Below are positions 43,810 to 56,626 of a stretch of 64,000 bases of DNA, one piece after another. The notes below the pieces were generated by a model that searched no databases, had not been told where the DNA came from, and worked only from the letters and a program-made list of their open reading frames with translations. Each line of letters begins with the position of its first letter. Position 1 is the first letter of the stretch. The position numbers and the translations under genes are program-made. The DNA comes from Gyrodactylus bullatarudis. Taxonomy: Eukaryota > Platyhelminthes > Monogenea > Gyrodactylidea > Gyrodactylidae. The DNA is taken from the NCBI GenBank assembly GCA_012064415.1, contig SSNU01000060.1, positions 410,719-474,718 of the forward strand, written 5' to 3'.

Positions 43810-46800
43810 GCTGTACTCTAGCATTCAATCTTTAGTCAAATAGTTTGTGAATACGCTGATTAAGAATATACAGTTGTTTTAACGCAATTATTCTTGGTTC
43901 AGAAGTTATCGATCAAAAGATGACCCGTTTCTTTATCCAAAATCATGCTATCTTCGCGATTACGGATTTGAATTCCAGAGGTATAAAAGTTATCTTACTT
44001 TCTACCTATGACACTGGGAAGTAGGTTTTGCTAAAAAGGACGTGTGATAGAGTAAGGGTTAATGATTTTACTAGCCATGAAAAAAATTTCAATACATCCG
44101 AAATTCATCTGAAAAGGGTACAGTAAACAAAAATATTCAGATCTAAATTCTCCCAGATTGATAAATTTCAGTTATTTTCACACATGCCAAGCACAACAGC
44201 TTCGGAATAGAAATTAGGAAAAGTTTAAACCTAATCAGCATAACTCTCAAAATGTAGAATAAAAAAAGAGTCTTTTATTGAATCTGTCAGATGAATTCAT
44301 GATCATATCACTTTTAATTTATATTTTTCATTTTGAGGAATAAGCTTGAACTGAATTGGCACCAGAATGAATGGGGAATCGATGGATGTGACTTTTCTCA
44401 ATTCATACGTTGTAATGTGTAATCGTGACTGGGAATAATTTTATGAGTAGATTTCATAATAAATTCAAATGACTATCGCTATTAAAAGCAAAACATTCTC
44501 TGAGCTTATGTACGCTTTCACAGCTTATCAGATAAAATTCTAATGTAACTGAGAAATCAATCAGCGTCTACATAAAATTTTCAAAAATAATGATAGCAGT
44601 AGTAGTAAAATTCATTGAAGAAATTTTGTGTGGCTATTCAAAAATTGACATTTTTAAAAAATATTCTCGTTTCTTGATTCTCTTTAAAATGAGAGTTTTA
44701 TATTGATACGTAAAAAATAAGTTTAACTATTATGATGATCAAAACACGAGTTCATCTTGAAGAATATACTTCCACCATTAACCTTGTCAATTGCATCCGT
44801 AAAGATATCAAGTTTTCATTCTTTCAAGAGATTACAATCTTTTCGAGAAGATAAATTTGCAATAAATTTGCATCGGGTTGAATTAACATTCCCCCAGATC
44901 GTAATAATTATGAGGCGATATGCGTAATACAATACAAATGACAAGTGTATAAGGTCGATGACCCCATTATTAGCCCCCCCTCCCACACACACACAGGCAC
45001 AATTGGAAGGATGAGCAATAGTGAATGCCATTTTTTATTGATTTCATAAATGTTTATTTATGTTACACTATTTCATTATCTTTTAATGTGATCAGATATA
45101 AATATTCGTTAGACAAAAGAATATATATATTTTCACAAATTCATTATGACATCATCATCAAATATCGTGAATGAATATGAGTATGAGTATTCAATGAAAT
45201 TTACTTGTCTGCTTAATTTGAATTAATCAAGCAAGATCTTAAAATTACTGTATTATTATTGTCTTTTTTCTATTAAAACATGTTTTTCTATATAAATCAG
45301 AGAATCATTTGTTTTTCCCAATTTTCTTCGATGAAATCTACTTTGCATCAGCGTAATAAGAAAAGACATCTCAGACTATGAAAGGATTAAAAAGATACTT
45401 GATACACCTATCTCCTATATATTCTTCACTGATTTCCATCGTATTAGAGAAATCGTATATTCATAATGGATGGATTCATCACAAGATGTCTCCCTCCTCT
45501 TTTGATTGAAAAAGGAGCTTTTTTTCTAAAATTTTAGTGCAATAATGAATGATTGAAATCTTTTCAAATCACCCACACATCAATCAGAATTTAGGAAATA
45601 AAGTCATGTCATAATAATCTGTGCATCATAGGATTAAATTTTTTTCTTTCATTTTCCCAATCTTTAGTAAATAAATTCAGTCTCTCGCGCACATGTCTAT
45701 TTGTTTGATAAGATAATAAAAAGAGGACCCCTCACTATAGTTCTCGTGTTTGTTTACACGATAGTATTTTATAAGAGAATATTCATTGATGAAATTATTA
45801 CCACTACTACTCAATCAATGGTTCATTTTATTACAATTTGGGTGAGAGAGAAATTCTTCATCAATCAAACCAAATCTGTACGTTCAGAAAAATTACTCTT
45901 CAATTACCCTACCCTATGTGAGCTTTTTTGTACTTGTATTTTTCAAGTTTTACTATAATTCAATCAATTTTAAACTTTTATCATTATTTATGTTTCACTA
46001 TTGATAAACCATGAAAAAATGTACACTTTACATTTAGTGAAGCAATAAACTCCTTCTTTTATATCTACAAATATGATTTTAAGCGGGGTTTCGGACGTTT
46101 ATGAACAATTATGCGAATCATAAATTTGCAAAAAAATTTAGTAAAATCTAGGTATTGTATTTTACATTGGTTAAAATAACCAAGGATTATAAACTGTAAA
46201 TCAATATCATAGATAATAATAGACTTCTTAGATGAATGATCACGATAGTAGATAATTTCTTCACAAATGTAGCACGATAACATATTACAACGTTGAATGG
46301 AGAGAGTAAAACAAAAAGAAAACAACTGAGTGAAATAAATCTTTCTGCTTCTATGAGGGGAAAAAAGTATTTCCAAGTGTAAACAAGTTTCCCTTATCCT
46401 AATACATTATATTCTTCAGAAAATGTGTAATACTATTCATTCGCTTCATTGTATAATCCAATCAAATTTTCTCCACAATGTTTATCTTAGTGAAAAATAT
46501 CTAAGGGGAAAAAACATTAAAACTAACTAAACTGTATATGTGATATGCTAATAAATACAATGCACAAGTTTTGGACAATTAAACAATTGAATTGTTCAAG
46601 ACAAAATATTGCATACTTGATCAGTATTAATCTATCCACTACTCCCTCCACCCTGATCATCAATTCATGATTGGTTTACTTATTACACTTATTTGTAAAA
46701 CAAAACAAAAAAATATTACATACAGAATTTAATAAGTGTGGAAGGGAAAATATACTTCCTCCTGCCCCTTTTTGCATATTCTCTCCCTCCCTAACCTATA

Positions 46801-47246
46801 TAATAATACACAATATGTAAAATGTATATAAATACACACGCTGTAAATGAATATATCATATGTGATGTGTGAAAATGATGTACAAAAAGAATGTATACAA
46901 TGTGATATATGTCATGTACTTACAACTACTTCATTCAAATAGACAAATGTGAATGAAAAACGTTATTCATCTCGTAGTATAATACTATCATTCATAAATA
47001 TATTCATCAAAAATATACACGTATAGTACTTGTTATCGCTCCCCCTAGAAAAAACAGGCTAGCAAAGAGGATAAATTAGAAACTTTCATTCCCGTTTTTA
47101 ACATAAAACAAAAAATCCTTATTCCATCCCATCTTGTTTTTCGCTCGTAGAAAAAAACGCGCTTTACAAGAAGAGAAGAAAAACATAGTATATTTTCTAA
47201 TACGCATTTACCTTATAAAACAACGTTGCATAAAATAACACAGCAC

Positions 47247-47822
47247 ATGGAACATCAAAGTCTTTCCTTGGATGGAAAAACCATCTTGAGCTCCTCCTCT
47301 GGTCCAACATCCCCTGAGGAAATATCCAAACATGATGATACCAGTCCCAACATTCATAGTACATCTGGAATAAATTTCTCCAAATCAGACACCTCCTCAG
47401 ACGACATGGCACCAATAACAGCGAACTCCTTTGAACATTTCCATCAGCAATTTAAAAAGAGAACTCCCTATAATGACGAGAGTAGCAATCCCTTCAAGAA
47501 TCTTTTACCATCCCCAGATATGCTGGTCTCTTTCCTAGCAAAGAAATCCCTACAACAAAATCAGAAAAAACAACACAACCAAAAGTCACTTAGTCATTAC
47601 GATGAGTTCCCCTCTGGCGAGATTCTTTTCAAGGAGCCGATTAATTCAGAAACAACCATGATTTCCTCTAGTAATGAAAACAATTGTCAAACTACTATGA
47701 ATAAAAACAGTGAAAAACAGATGAAAGATAATCCATTAGACCTGCTACAACAATCCTTAATGAATAGAAACAATAATAATGGTGGTAATGGCCAATTGAG
47801 GCCATCCTCAAATAGTTTAACA
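47247..47822 (+). CDS. Irx: Irx exon 1: low-complexity N-terminal region
   Basis: The ATG at 47247 is the first in a frame that is also open upstream to about 47180 without an ATG, so an upstream exon cannot be excluded. Encodes 192 codons rich in Ser, Asn, Gln and Lys ([27 protein letters not shown]). No domain recognised. Donor GTGAGT at 47823, phase 0. Confidence 0.72.
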
Positions 47823-48877
47823 GTGAGTAAAACTTTGTTTACCCAAAAATAATTGAAATTTTCAAGCATCAGGTTACGTGAGAATTTCAAATTATTTACT
47901 CAAGAAATTTAAGCTTTGACTAATAGTAATCTTATTATTTTCGATAAATAAAGGAAAACTCTGAATGTTGGCGTCAATTTCAAAAGGCAGCCTATGCACA
48001 TAATTTAGACCCAAATGTTCTTGCTCTGTATCAGAACCAGTAAGTCTATTATTAATTCATTCATGAGAATGTGTCTAATGAAAACAATGAAATTTGTAGA
48101 TCACCTCAGTTGAATTCAGTGAATGGAACTAATCCTGCACAGGGAAAGGAAGCAAAGGTTGGATCAATTCGTCGGAAGAATGCCACCCGAGAGACCACGT
48201 CAATGTTGAAAGCATGGCTTAATGAGCACAGGAAGAATCCATATCCAACCAAGGGAGAGAAGATTATGCTTGCAATTATAACCAAGATGAGTCTTACCCA
48301 GGTATCCACTTGGTTTGCAAATGCAAGACGGAGGTTGAAAAAGGAAAACAAGGTCACCTGGACAATTAGATCTGGAAGTAATTTCGATGATGCTGATGAA
48401 TCCGAAGCTGAAGATTGCTGTGATGACGAGGATTTGGGTTTATTTGAGAATAACCTTCCTGGCCAAAAGAGAAATACCCAAAATCATTCAGAAGAGGAGA
48501 AACCCACAAAACAGTCCAAGATGGAGGCATCAAAAAAGAAGAAGATTTGGTCCCTAGTCGAGATGACAAAGGACCATGAAGACCCTGACGAGCAGGACGA
48601 CATTAATCGTTCTGATGATGAGGTCAATTCGACACCCGACGATGGTCTCAATAATGTCCATCAGAATATTTTATCTCAACTCTCTAATAATCTACCCTCA
48701 GAAGCCATCTCAAAATGGTTAGAGTCTTCACAAATGCCCGGAAATCTTCTCTCCAACATGCCGTCAATTTTGGCCATGTTAAGTGGAAACTATCCCAACC
48801 CTATGAAAGAATCTATGCCTCCACTTCTCAAAATGGCCAAAGCAACTGACTTTTCAGCTTCTTCCTTTACCAGTTGA
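47247..48877 (+). CDS. Irx: Iroquois-class TALE homeobox gene (3 exons)
   Basis: Exons 47247-47822, 47954-48039 and 48100-48877 join in phase to 479 residues. The 63-residue TALE homeodomain spans about 245-307 and contains [18 protein letters not shown] and [16 protein letters not shown], near-identical to Irx/Araucan/Mirror proteins. C-terminal to it is an acidic region ([18 protein letters not shown]) and the [10 protein letters not shown] motif, matching the KPKIWSLAET motif of Irx proteins. Such proteins are nuclear DNA-binding patterning factors. The N-terminal 190 residues are Ser/Asn/Gln-rich and unlike the families I know. I cannot assign a specific paralogue, so the symbol is a class label. 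Confidence 0.93.
47954..48039 (+). CDS. Irx: Irx exon 2: short linker exon
   Basis: Encodes [20 protein letters not shown] and NVLALYQN. The acceptor (ATAAATAAAG) has a poor pyrimidine tract but the donor GTAAGT at 48040 is strong, and the two carried bases complete a Gln codon with exon 3. The ordered, Trp/Tyr-containing sequence and the matching phases support it. Confidence 0.75.
48100..48877 (+). CDS. Irx: Irx exon 3: homeodomain, acidic region, Irx motif, stop
   Basis: A 60-bp intron precedes it. The whole homeodomain lies in this exon. The third helix has WFANARRR, with Ala-50 typical of the Iroquois class, and the three-residue loop extension carries PYP. The acidic stretch and [10 protein letters not shown] follow. 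The C-terminal 90 residues are Ser/Pro/Met-rich. Stop TGA at 48875-48877. Confidence 0.95.
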
Positions 48878-49398
48878 TGAGTCAATTCGATAAAATTTCT
48901 TGTTGCATTTGTTTTATTTATTTATTTATCTATCTCTTGATATTTCATTCCGATTGTACCTGTTAGAAATAACAGACTCCCGTTTTTAAAAAAAATGCCT
49001 CACTCATGTAATGTGTTACCACAGAAGAAGATAAGAACAAGTTTTATCCAGTTATATATTATATATATGTTTATAGAAAGTTTATCAAACAATTAAACCT
49101 CAAAAGTTGGTAAGGTAACAATTTATCTGTAAATATTATTTAAAGATCAATATAGATTTTACTAATTCATAAAAAAACCTCTTTTAATGTATAAATCTGA
49201 ACGTATCATTTGAGGTAGAAAGCTCTACTTTCAAACCATTCATTAAAGGGAATCCTCTGAAACGGAAGTTTGTCATTAAGCCCCATCAGTGAACTATCTC
49301 TTGTCCATTACACGCACATATCGAGGTAAAGTCAATCTAAACATTGAATGTAAAAAGGGACGTTTTACATCCCAATAATTCGCAGACCAGATGAGATA

Positions 49399-49409
49399 AA
49401 TAAAATAAA
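49399..49409 (+). terminator. Candidate poly(A) signals of Irx
   Basis: Two overlapping AATAAA hexamers about 520 bp after the Irx stop; another AATAAA occurs at 49609-49614. Plausible, but unproven in AT-rich sequence. Confidence 0.3.
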
Positions 49410-51089
49410 CTTTGACTCAAAATTGATAAACAAATTCATGTTAAAGTAATTTGTGCAGTTTTATAATCAAGTCTCGTGCAGTACTCTGTAGCGTGTGTAC
49501 TACTCGATACAAATCTGGGGGAATCGTAAACAAACCTCTTTTCCTATTCTTTTTTTTACGGGGTCCTCTAAACATGACACAGTGTGCACTTGTTTGTAAT
49601 CGTAATTCAATAAAAAAATATGGTTTTTACTTATCCTTTCATAACTGGGAGAATACAATATAATGGAGTAAGTATCGTAAACAAATCAACTTTTTTCGTA
49701 TGCCAGCTCTACAACTATGCTTTGTATACTTGGTTCCAGTTTATTATTATTGGAAGAATAAAAAAGTTGTTAACTCAGGTGGCCTATCCTTTCGAGGGAG
49801 ATAAAAATTACTTAATCCCATGTAAATAAAGACTCTATAGAAATGAGTGGGTTTTTCATCAACTTAAACCCTACAAATTACTCTAAAGTTATGATTGATC
49901 AAACGGATCTATTCATCCTAACCTTTGGGAACTTGCTGTAAATTCTTGTAAACATTATTTCTACAGAAATCAATCATTTAAACCGACCGCCTAAGTAACT
50001 CATTATAGTATTCATCTAAGGATCAGAAAATACTTTTTTTGCCACTCATTCAATAGGAAAACTTTTAATCTCCTGGGAAACGCAAAGATCTCGAATATCT
50101 TTTTTAATACAAAAGCATGTTGGTATTTGGTGAAATGATGTTTTTTTGTTAGAAGGTTTTATTAAGTAAATGTATATAATTAACAAAAATAAGTTAGTCT
50201 GGACAAGCATTATTTAAAATAAGGTTTTCTGAATCTTGAGCATCTTGTTAATATAGAATGAATATGATATAATCTGGTGGATTTGATACACTGGTAGTGA
50301 AAATAAATAGGCCTTCAAAGAATTTACAATAAACATTCTGGAGTTAATGGAGATTAGAATATAAAAGACTCTTAGTATAGTCAAGTTTAGATCGAATATG
50401 TGACATAACAGATTTTATACTAGAGAGACTATTACATTCACATAATTTATATTTACTATCTATCATATTATATGCAGAGAGTAGATAGTGATCTGAAAAA
50501 GAGGATCTTCTTAAATTGTAGAAATTTTCGACTAATTGAGATGAATTAATAAAAGTTTTTACAATTATAGCATATCATCGTAACCAAAGGGGATTTAACC
50601 CCGAGGTTGAGATACGATCATTGTATGACGCTAGGTCAGGATAGAGAAAGAATAAAAGTTTGGATTGAATATGTTCAATCTCCATGGATTTTTCAATACT
50701 TGTTAAAAAGATGTTTGTTGGAAAGATTTATTTCATCATATCGATAGGCCATTTTAGAATGAATTTTTCTAAATCATCGAATAAACCTTAAAAAAAAATA
50801 TGTATTTAATTACAATCATAAAATAAATTTGAGACCAAAGAGTAGATGAGATCCCAAAGGAAGAAGCTACAAATTTTTGTTTATGCATAAATCAAACATG
50901 TCACCTCTGATGACCTTTAGATGATACCGAAGATGATATTGCACAAATTTTTATTCGTCTGTGACCCGCGAGAATGAAGAATAAATCACCAAGTTTTGAA
51001 AAGAAATCAGAACAACTCCTTAAATAAAACAGAAAAATTGCACAGTCTTGCATGGAAAAATGTCAGATATGTACTCTTGTAAAATATAT

Positions 51090-51555
51090 ATAGTTGGTTG
51101 ATATGAAGTTGGGAATCTATGATTTTTACAGAAATCTCGATTTTTTCATCGAGAATTCGGAATTTTTAAAGATTTTTTGTGAATCCTACTCATGTTGCCC
51201 ACTTTCACCATTTGAAGAAAAAAATTCTGAAAAACATTATTTTTATGAAAAATACGGTCATTTTCCAAATTCCCATTTGGCGCCAAAATCCAATTTTTTC
51301 GAACTTTGAGCTGAAAATTCGATCAGCCTCACACTTTTAAATCAAAAAGTTCGGTTCAAAGTTCGAAAAAATGGGATTTTGGCGCCAAATGGGAGTTTGA
51401 AAAATAATTTTCATTCAGAATTTTTTTTCTTCAAATGGTAAAAGTGAGCAACATGAATAGGTTTCCAAAAAATCTTTAAGAAATTCGAATGATTGATGAA
51501 AATATCGAGATTTCTGTAAAAATCATAGATTCCCAACTTCATATCAATTAGCTTT
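51090..51555. repeat. Hairpin MITE subfamily A, short form (about 465 bp)
   Basis: Left TA GTTGGTTGATATGAAG, right CTTCATATCAATTAGCTT TA. The centre is deleted compared with 650-bp copies; the arms GGCGCCAAAATCC and GGATTTTGGCGCC-type segments face each other across a short loop near 51320-51350. Confidence 0.8.
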
Positions 51556-52468
51556 ACAATTGAGCTTTCGAGTTATACGATAAAAACTGAAAACCCTACT
51601 CACAAGGCTTTGTCTTTCAATAGAGTAAATCATGAAAAACTAGTAAAACAAAAATGATAACATCTTGTTCAGGCTTAGATTTTCTAGTTTTTAAGTCAAA
51701 GTTGAAAAATCTGCCAATGTAAATTTTAATGATATAAAGTTCGAAATATCCCTTTAAAACCCACGACATATTTGATCAGAGCAACTTCTTGGAATATCTT
51801 ATGCATAGATATCATGTATAAATTATTACTCAATATTCACCCGTCTTATGAGTATTTCTACTTATTCAGTTAAAAACAAGTGTTTAAACTAAAATTTCAG
51901 AATTCTCGTCTACTTTATAGTAGTAACATTTAGCGAGCTTCACTTGGAGCTTCATCAAGTTGAAAAGGATGAATTTGATGTTGATGAATTTCTTTTCAAG
52001 AGAATAATAATTTCCATTATACCGTTTGGTTATCATCAAATAAGCCGGAAGGGAAATCACGTTTATTATCAACATTTTAAAAGGAAAACCCATTTTCTTT
52101 CTTTCTTTTACACACCACCAAATCAAGCAATAAAAATAACAGAAACTTGTAAGTTAACTTCTACTTTACTCCCCTTTTCTTCCCCAAACAAAAACCCTTC
52201 TTTAATCATTTTTAATGGAGAAGGTAGAATCAAATGTGGCGCACATCTTTTTTCTTATCTTTTTATTCATTTAAAGAAAAATAATTATGGGGCAGTAAAA
52301 GCTTTTATTTTCTAAGGTAGAATACAAAATTTGGGGTTTCATTCGTTTAGATTGCTGAAACCACAAGAAATTTTTTTTTCATATTTGAACGTTTGCAGTT
52401 CTAACTGCAGTAAAGGTTTTCGACAGGGGTCTCGAATAGCTGATCCGTGAGACTTATTTCACAAATAC

Positions 52469-53130
52469 TAAAGCTAATTAATATGAAGTTGGGAATCTAT
52501 GATTTGTACAGAAATCTTGATTTTTTTCATCAAGATTTCGAATTTGTTAAAGATTTTTTGGAACCCTACTCATGCTGCCCACTTTACCCATTGAAGAAAA
52601 TATTTCTGAAAAAAAATTATTTTTATGAAAAATACGGTCATTTTCCAAATTCCCATTTGACGCCAAAATCCCATTTTTTCGAAATTCGAGCTGAAACTTT
52701 TTATTTATTTAAAAGTGTGAGGCTGATCGAAAGAGTTTTTCAGGATCAAGATTAGACAAGAAAATCAATTCAACTGAATCTGATCTGATCCATAGCCCTA
52801 TTATCGTTCGGGAGTTGAATTTCAATTTGTTGATCATTTTCACTAAAATCAATGAAATTTCGATAATTCAAAATCTCTCGGAAATGGGGGAAAATGTCGA
52901 TAATTTGACGGTGCCATTCAAGTTTATTATCTAATCTTGATCCTGAAAATCAAATTTTGATTTAAAAAAATTTTCGGTTCAAAGCTCGTAAAATGAGAAT
53001 TTGAAGAAATACCCCATTCTTCATAAAAACAATTTTTTCAGAATTTTTTTTCTTCAAATGGTAAAAGTGGCAACATAAGTAGGATTCCAAAACAATCTTT
53101 AACAAATTCGAATTCTTGATGAACAAATCA
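52469..53130. repeat. Hairpin MITE subfamily A, interrupted by mariner
   Basis: Left TA AAGCTAATTAATATGAAG. The right arm runs to GAATTCTTGATGAACAAATC and then stops where mariner sequence starts; the likely right terminus reappears at 54325-54358. Confidence 0.75.
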
Positions 53131-53131
53131 T

Positions 53132-54322
53132 ACTTTATCGAAATTTTTCTCCATCGAAACTTTTGTAAATTCAAACAAATTTGGTATCATTAGAAAGCTT
53201 ATTTTCTCCTCTTTTTGTTTAAGTATATTTATTATTTCAAAATTTAAAAATAATGGATATTATTGATAAATTTGATAAGAAAGATTTTCGTAAAATTATC
53301 GCATATGAGTTTTTCTTGGGAACCGGGCCCTCAGAGACCTTTCAAAAGCTCAAATCTGTTTTTGGCGATAAATTTAAACGTTCCACAGTATTCCGGTGGC
53401 ACTCAGCCTTCAAAGATGGAAAAATGAATTTTGATGATGAAGAGAGGTCAGGTCGACCTTCCGAGATCAACCACGATGAAATCATTGCAGCTATCCGAAC
53501 AAACTGCCATTCATCTTCAAGAGTGATTTCAGCCGAGTTGAATGTGTCTCATAACTCAGTTTGTCGTGTCCTGCGTGAAGAGAATTTTGTGAATTCTTTT
53601 GATGAGTTTGTTCCTCACGAATTGAATGAGTCACAAAAAAACGGAGAGTTGATGCTGTCAAGAGACTGCTTCACAGAATTCAGTATGATAACTTCTTGAA
53701 GAACATTGTTACTACTGATGAAAAATGGATTTACCTCAGTGATCAGAGCCGTAAAAGATCATGGAAGAAAGTGGGAGAGCACATCACACAGCCCATCAAA
53801 AATCGTTTTGCCAAAAAAGTCATGTTAACGGTATTTTGGACCATGAAAGGCATTGTTCATTACGAGCTGTTAGATTATGGCAAAACAGTTAATGCTGAAA
53901 GATATTTGTCATATTTGAAAGAGATGGTGATCAAACTTCGCCAAAATTACCCAAGATTTGGTAGAGTCACTTTTCTCCAGGACAACGCAAGACCTCATCT
54001 GGGTAAAGAGGTTAAAAAAATTTTTGAAGAGGAAAACTTTGATGTTTTGGATCATCCACCTTATAGCCCTGATCTTGCTCCATCTGATTATCACCTTTTC
54101 AGATCTCTTGAACACTTTCTTAAAGGCAAAACATTCAAAACAAAAGAGGAGGTAAAAAATGGACTTGATGGCTTTTTCAGCTCAAAATCTGAAGAATTTT
54201 TCGCTGATGGTATCAGACAACTTCCAATTCGTTGGGAGAAATGTGTTAATTCGTCAGGAAATTATTTTCATTGATATTCCATATATATTTAAAAAGATCC
54301 CATTACTTATCGCACAACCTAA
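53132..54322 (+). mobile_element. mariner element, 5' end lost, 3' TIR intact
   Basis: The right end reads CCCATTACTTATCGCACAAC then CTAA, the terminal inverted repeat, followed by TA. Homology to the other mariner copy at 38.1 kb begins near 53132 (ACTTTATC...), so the left terminal repeat and roughly the first 30-40 bp are missing. To the left lies a hairpin MITE (52469-53130), and just right of the TIR, 54325-54358 resembles the missing right end of that MITE (TCCCAACTTTATAT...AGCTT). The mariner therefore seems to have inserted into the MITE and then lost its left junction. Confidence 0.85.
53253..54274 (+). pseudogene. mariner transposase, one frameshift
   Basis: The first frame (53253-53699) gives the N-terminal helix-turn-helix region (IAYEFFLGTGPSETFQKL, STVFRWHSAFKDG, EERSGRPSE). 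The second frame, open through 54274, carries the catalytic core: TTDEKWI, LQDNARPH and SPDLAPSDYHLF. The last two aspartates are 34 residues apart, the DD34D signature of mariner. The frame changes at the run of seven A at 53635-53641, consistent with loss of one base; the second frame remains mariner-like directly after it. Otherwise no stop, so decay is recent or this is a sequencing error in a homopolymer. Confidence 0.92.
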
Positions 54323-54906
54323 TATTTTCCCAACTTTATATTGAAAATATTTTAGCTTCCATCACAAAATCATTGTTTTTATTGCAACCAGTTCATAAAT
54401 AGGTTTTGCTCCATCATTCAAATTCTCTTGAAGAGCCCACTCAGACTCTTACCCAAGCTAAAAATTTGTTCAGTGAACATAAAAACATGTATCGAAATGT
54501 TTTTATTAAGGAAACTGATATAAGTAGAGCCTCAAAAACGAATAAATTGCATATTTTTTTCTCATGGTTTGAATTTGGAAATAATCAAAAAAAGCTACTC
54601 AAATATTTTCTAGGTAAAAGGGTTAAGATTTTTGAAACGCATATTTTTGCATATAAAATTTATACGCATTACATATATTCTGTGTTATATTAAGTAACAA
54701 AGCTTATGTATGAAGATGTGTAATACATTTGAAGTATATTCATTGATTGTAATTTAACAGCTTGACCAATGAGATTCATTTATTGATATTTGTTGTAATT
54801 CATTCATTGTAAAGTCCCCCTTACATTGAGCTTGACCAATCAGAATACTTTAAAATGATTTCTTGTTCATTCATGGCGTGGGTTTCCATCATTAATCATT
54901 GTTATC

Positions 54907-55194
54907 ATGACAAAAGCTACAACTACGAACAAGATCAAAATTCTTAAGATCATTAAAGAGTTTCCTTTGAAATTCATGGAATCAGATAGAGGAGAGCTTT
55001 GGTGTAAATATTTTTATACTTCAGTGTGTGCAGATAGAAAATTTTTCATTGATCAACACAGGAATACAAAACGGCATGCATGCAGGTCCGTATGTGATCA
55101 GCAGCAAACGTTTCTTGATGATACTAAACTTTTCATCTCGAAAAAAAAGATTCAGACACACACTTTTTATTGTTATTTTACTGTAATATCATAA
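54907..55194 (+). pseudogene. BED-finger-like fragment (hAT transposase or CGGBP1-like)
   Basis: An ATG-initiated 95-codon frame reads KIIKEFPLKFMESDRGELWC then KYFYTSVCADRKFFIDQHRN and TKRH. The layout (FP.., W-C-x-x-[C], basic stretch, QH-x4-H) resembles the N-terminal BED-type zinc finger of hAT transposases and CGGBP1-like proteins. One finger cysteine appears replaced by Phe (WCKYF instead of WCKYC). No transposase core follows. Two copies of a CTTGACCAAT motif lie upstream (near 54759 and 54831). I am moderately unsure of the family. Confidence 0.45.
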
Positions 55195-55444
55195 ACGCAT
55201 ATTTATAAGCGCATATGGATCGATTTTTAGCGAATATTTCTATAGGCTCTAGTTATAAGTTAAGAAAAGATGTTATTTAATTTTTAAAAATGCATTAGTC
55301 ACCTGTAATTATCCTCTTTCATTTGACACTAAAATCGATATTCAGGAAAAATGTAGGAAAATTATTTGTGGCCAACTTTCTGATCTGATTTTAAGCGTAT
55401 AAAAAAAACAATCCCCTCAATACTATTCTAATCAGAATTCGATT

Positions 55445-55937
55445 GATCTAAAAATCTCAACTTTTTAAAATTATTAGACAAAAATCCGATTGTCATCATA
55501 AAAATTTTGATAAATTCGTCATTTTTCAGTGATCTTGAAATATCAAATTTCATTGACTTTCAAGTAGAGAAAATGATAAAAAAATCAAAATTTAATTTTG
55601 ACATATCTCTGGGGTTATTCTCAAAACCAGATTCAGCATATTTGATTCCTTTGTCTAATTGTGATCCTAAGAATCAACTTTTGAACACTCTCTCACCTTG
55701 AAATCAGCAAAAGTTTTCAACTCAAAGTTCAAAAAAATGGGAACTTGGTGCTACTTCAAGATTTCAAATTTGCCGTAATTTCCTTAAAAATTGATTTTTT
55801 CAAAATTTTTTTCTCTGTATTCTGAAAGAGGGCTTCATGATCTAAATTTCAAAAAATCTTAACCAAATTCGATTTCTCGATGAAAAAATTAAGAATTTTG
55901 TTAAAATCATAAATTCCCATCTTTATATTAACTAAGA
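55445..55937. repeat. Hairpin repeat subfamily B
   Basis: Right terminus AAATTCCCATCTTTATATTAACTAAGA is the inverse of the left ends of other B copies; the core TTTCATTGACTTTCAAGTAG is shared. The left terminus is lost. Confidence 0.6.
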
Positions 55938-56626
55938 GTACATTGACAAGTTATTATTCTTCATTTATTGAAAATAGAGGTGTAATTCTAAAATACTCCA
56001 CAAATACGCATATCACCTGTAATTCTTTTCATATTCAGATTTTGATTCGTTCTTAAGTCAGGGTTTCTTTTTAAGAACAATCATTATTCCGTTGTTTTTG
56101 TGTTAAACAAGACTAAAGTGTAATTATTTTTATTACATTTGAATTACGTCTCCCTAGTGTGTATGATTTTTACATTCTAATACATTCTATAGATATAGGA
56201 AAGTATGGCCAAGTGATGAATCTCCTCGTTGCTTCCTAGGATGGTTGGCCTAATTAAATTTAAAATAATACAATAGAATAAAATACAGACAAAGCAAAAT
56301 TCACTTTTTTTTCTTTCATCCACCCCTATTGTGTAATAGATTGCGAAATCATCAGTATATATTACTGGCCCCTCACTAGAGAGAGGGAGCATTAGAAAAG
56401 ACTTGTTGCCAGGATATTTATAGAATATACATGGAAGAGACAACACTCTACTACTAATTAAGGTCATTAAAAGACTAATTTTTTATGGTGTTTTTTCCCT
56501 TATTCACACGAGAATTAAAAACACGCACAAAAAACCAATTACAGACAAAAATTAATATAGAACAGAAGCAATCGAAAAGTAATGGGACTAGATACAAAAA
56601 TTACATGAATTAATAAATCATAAACT

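Larger units (their letters stand above)
40502..47246. other. Intergenic region between tld and Irx
   Basis: Contains the nested MITE, a B-type hairpin repeat, a Penelope-like fragment and two repeat partners up to 43.8 kb. From about 43.8 to 47.2 kb I see no repeat or gene; it is AT-rich with a short CA run near 44980-44997 and a TG/TA-rich stretch near 46800-46920. The Irx promoter presumably lies here but no clear core motif stands out. Confidence 0.6.

Noticed and set aside
47197..48569. Antisense frames over the Irx exons
   Set aside because: Mirror images of the coding strand; no independent support.
51944..52315. 123-codon frame on the + strand
   Set aside because: Begins at TTG, no domain, and lies among repeats. 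Length alone is not enough.
53909..54155. Other-frame open stretches inside the mariner
   Set aside because: Shadows of the transposase frame.
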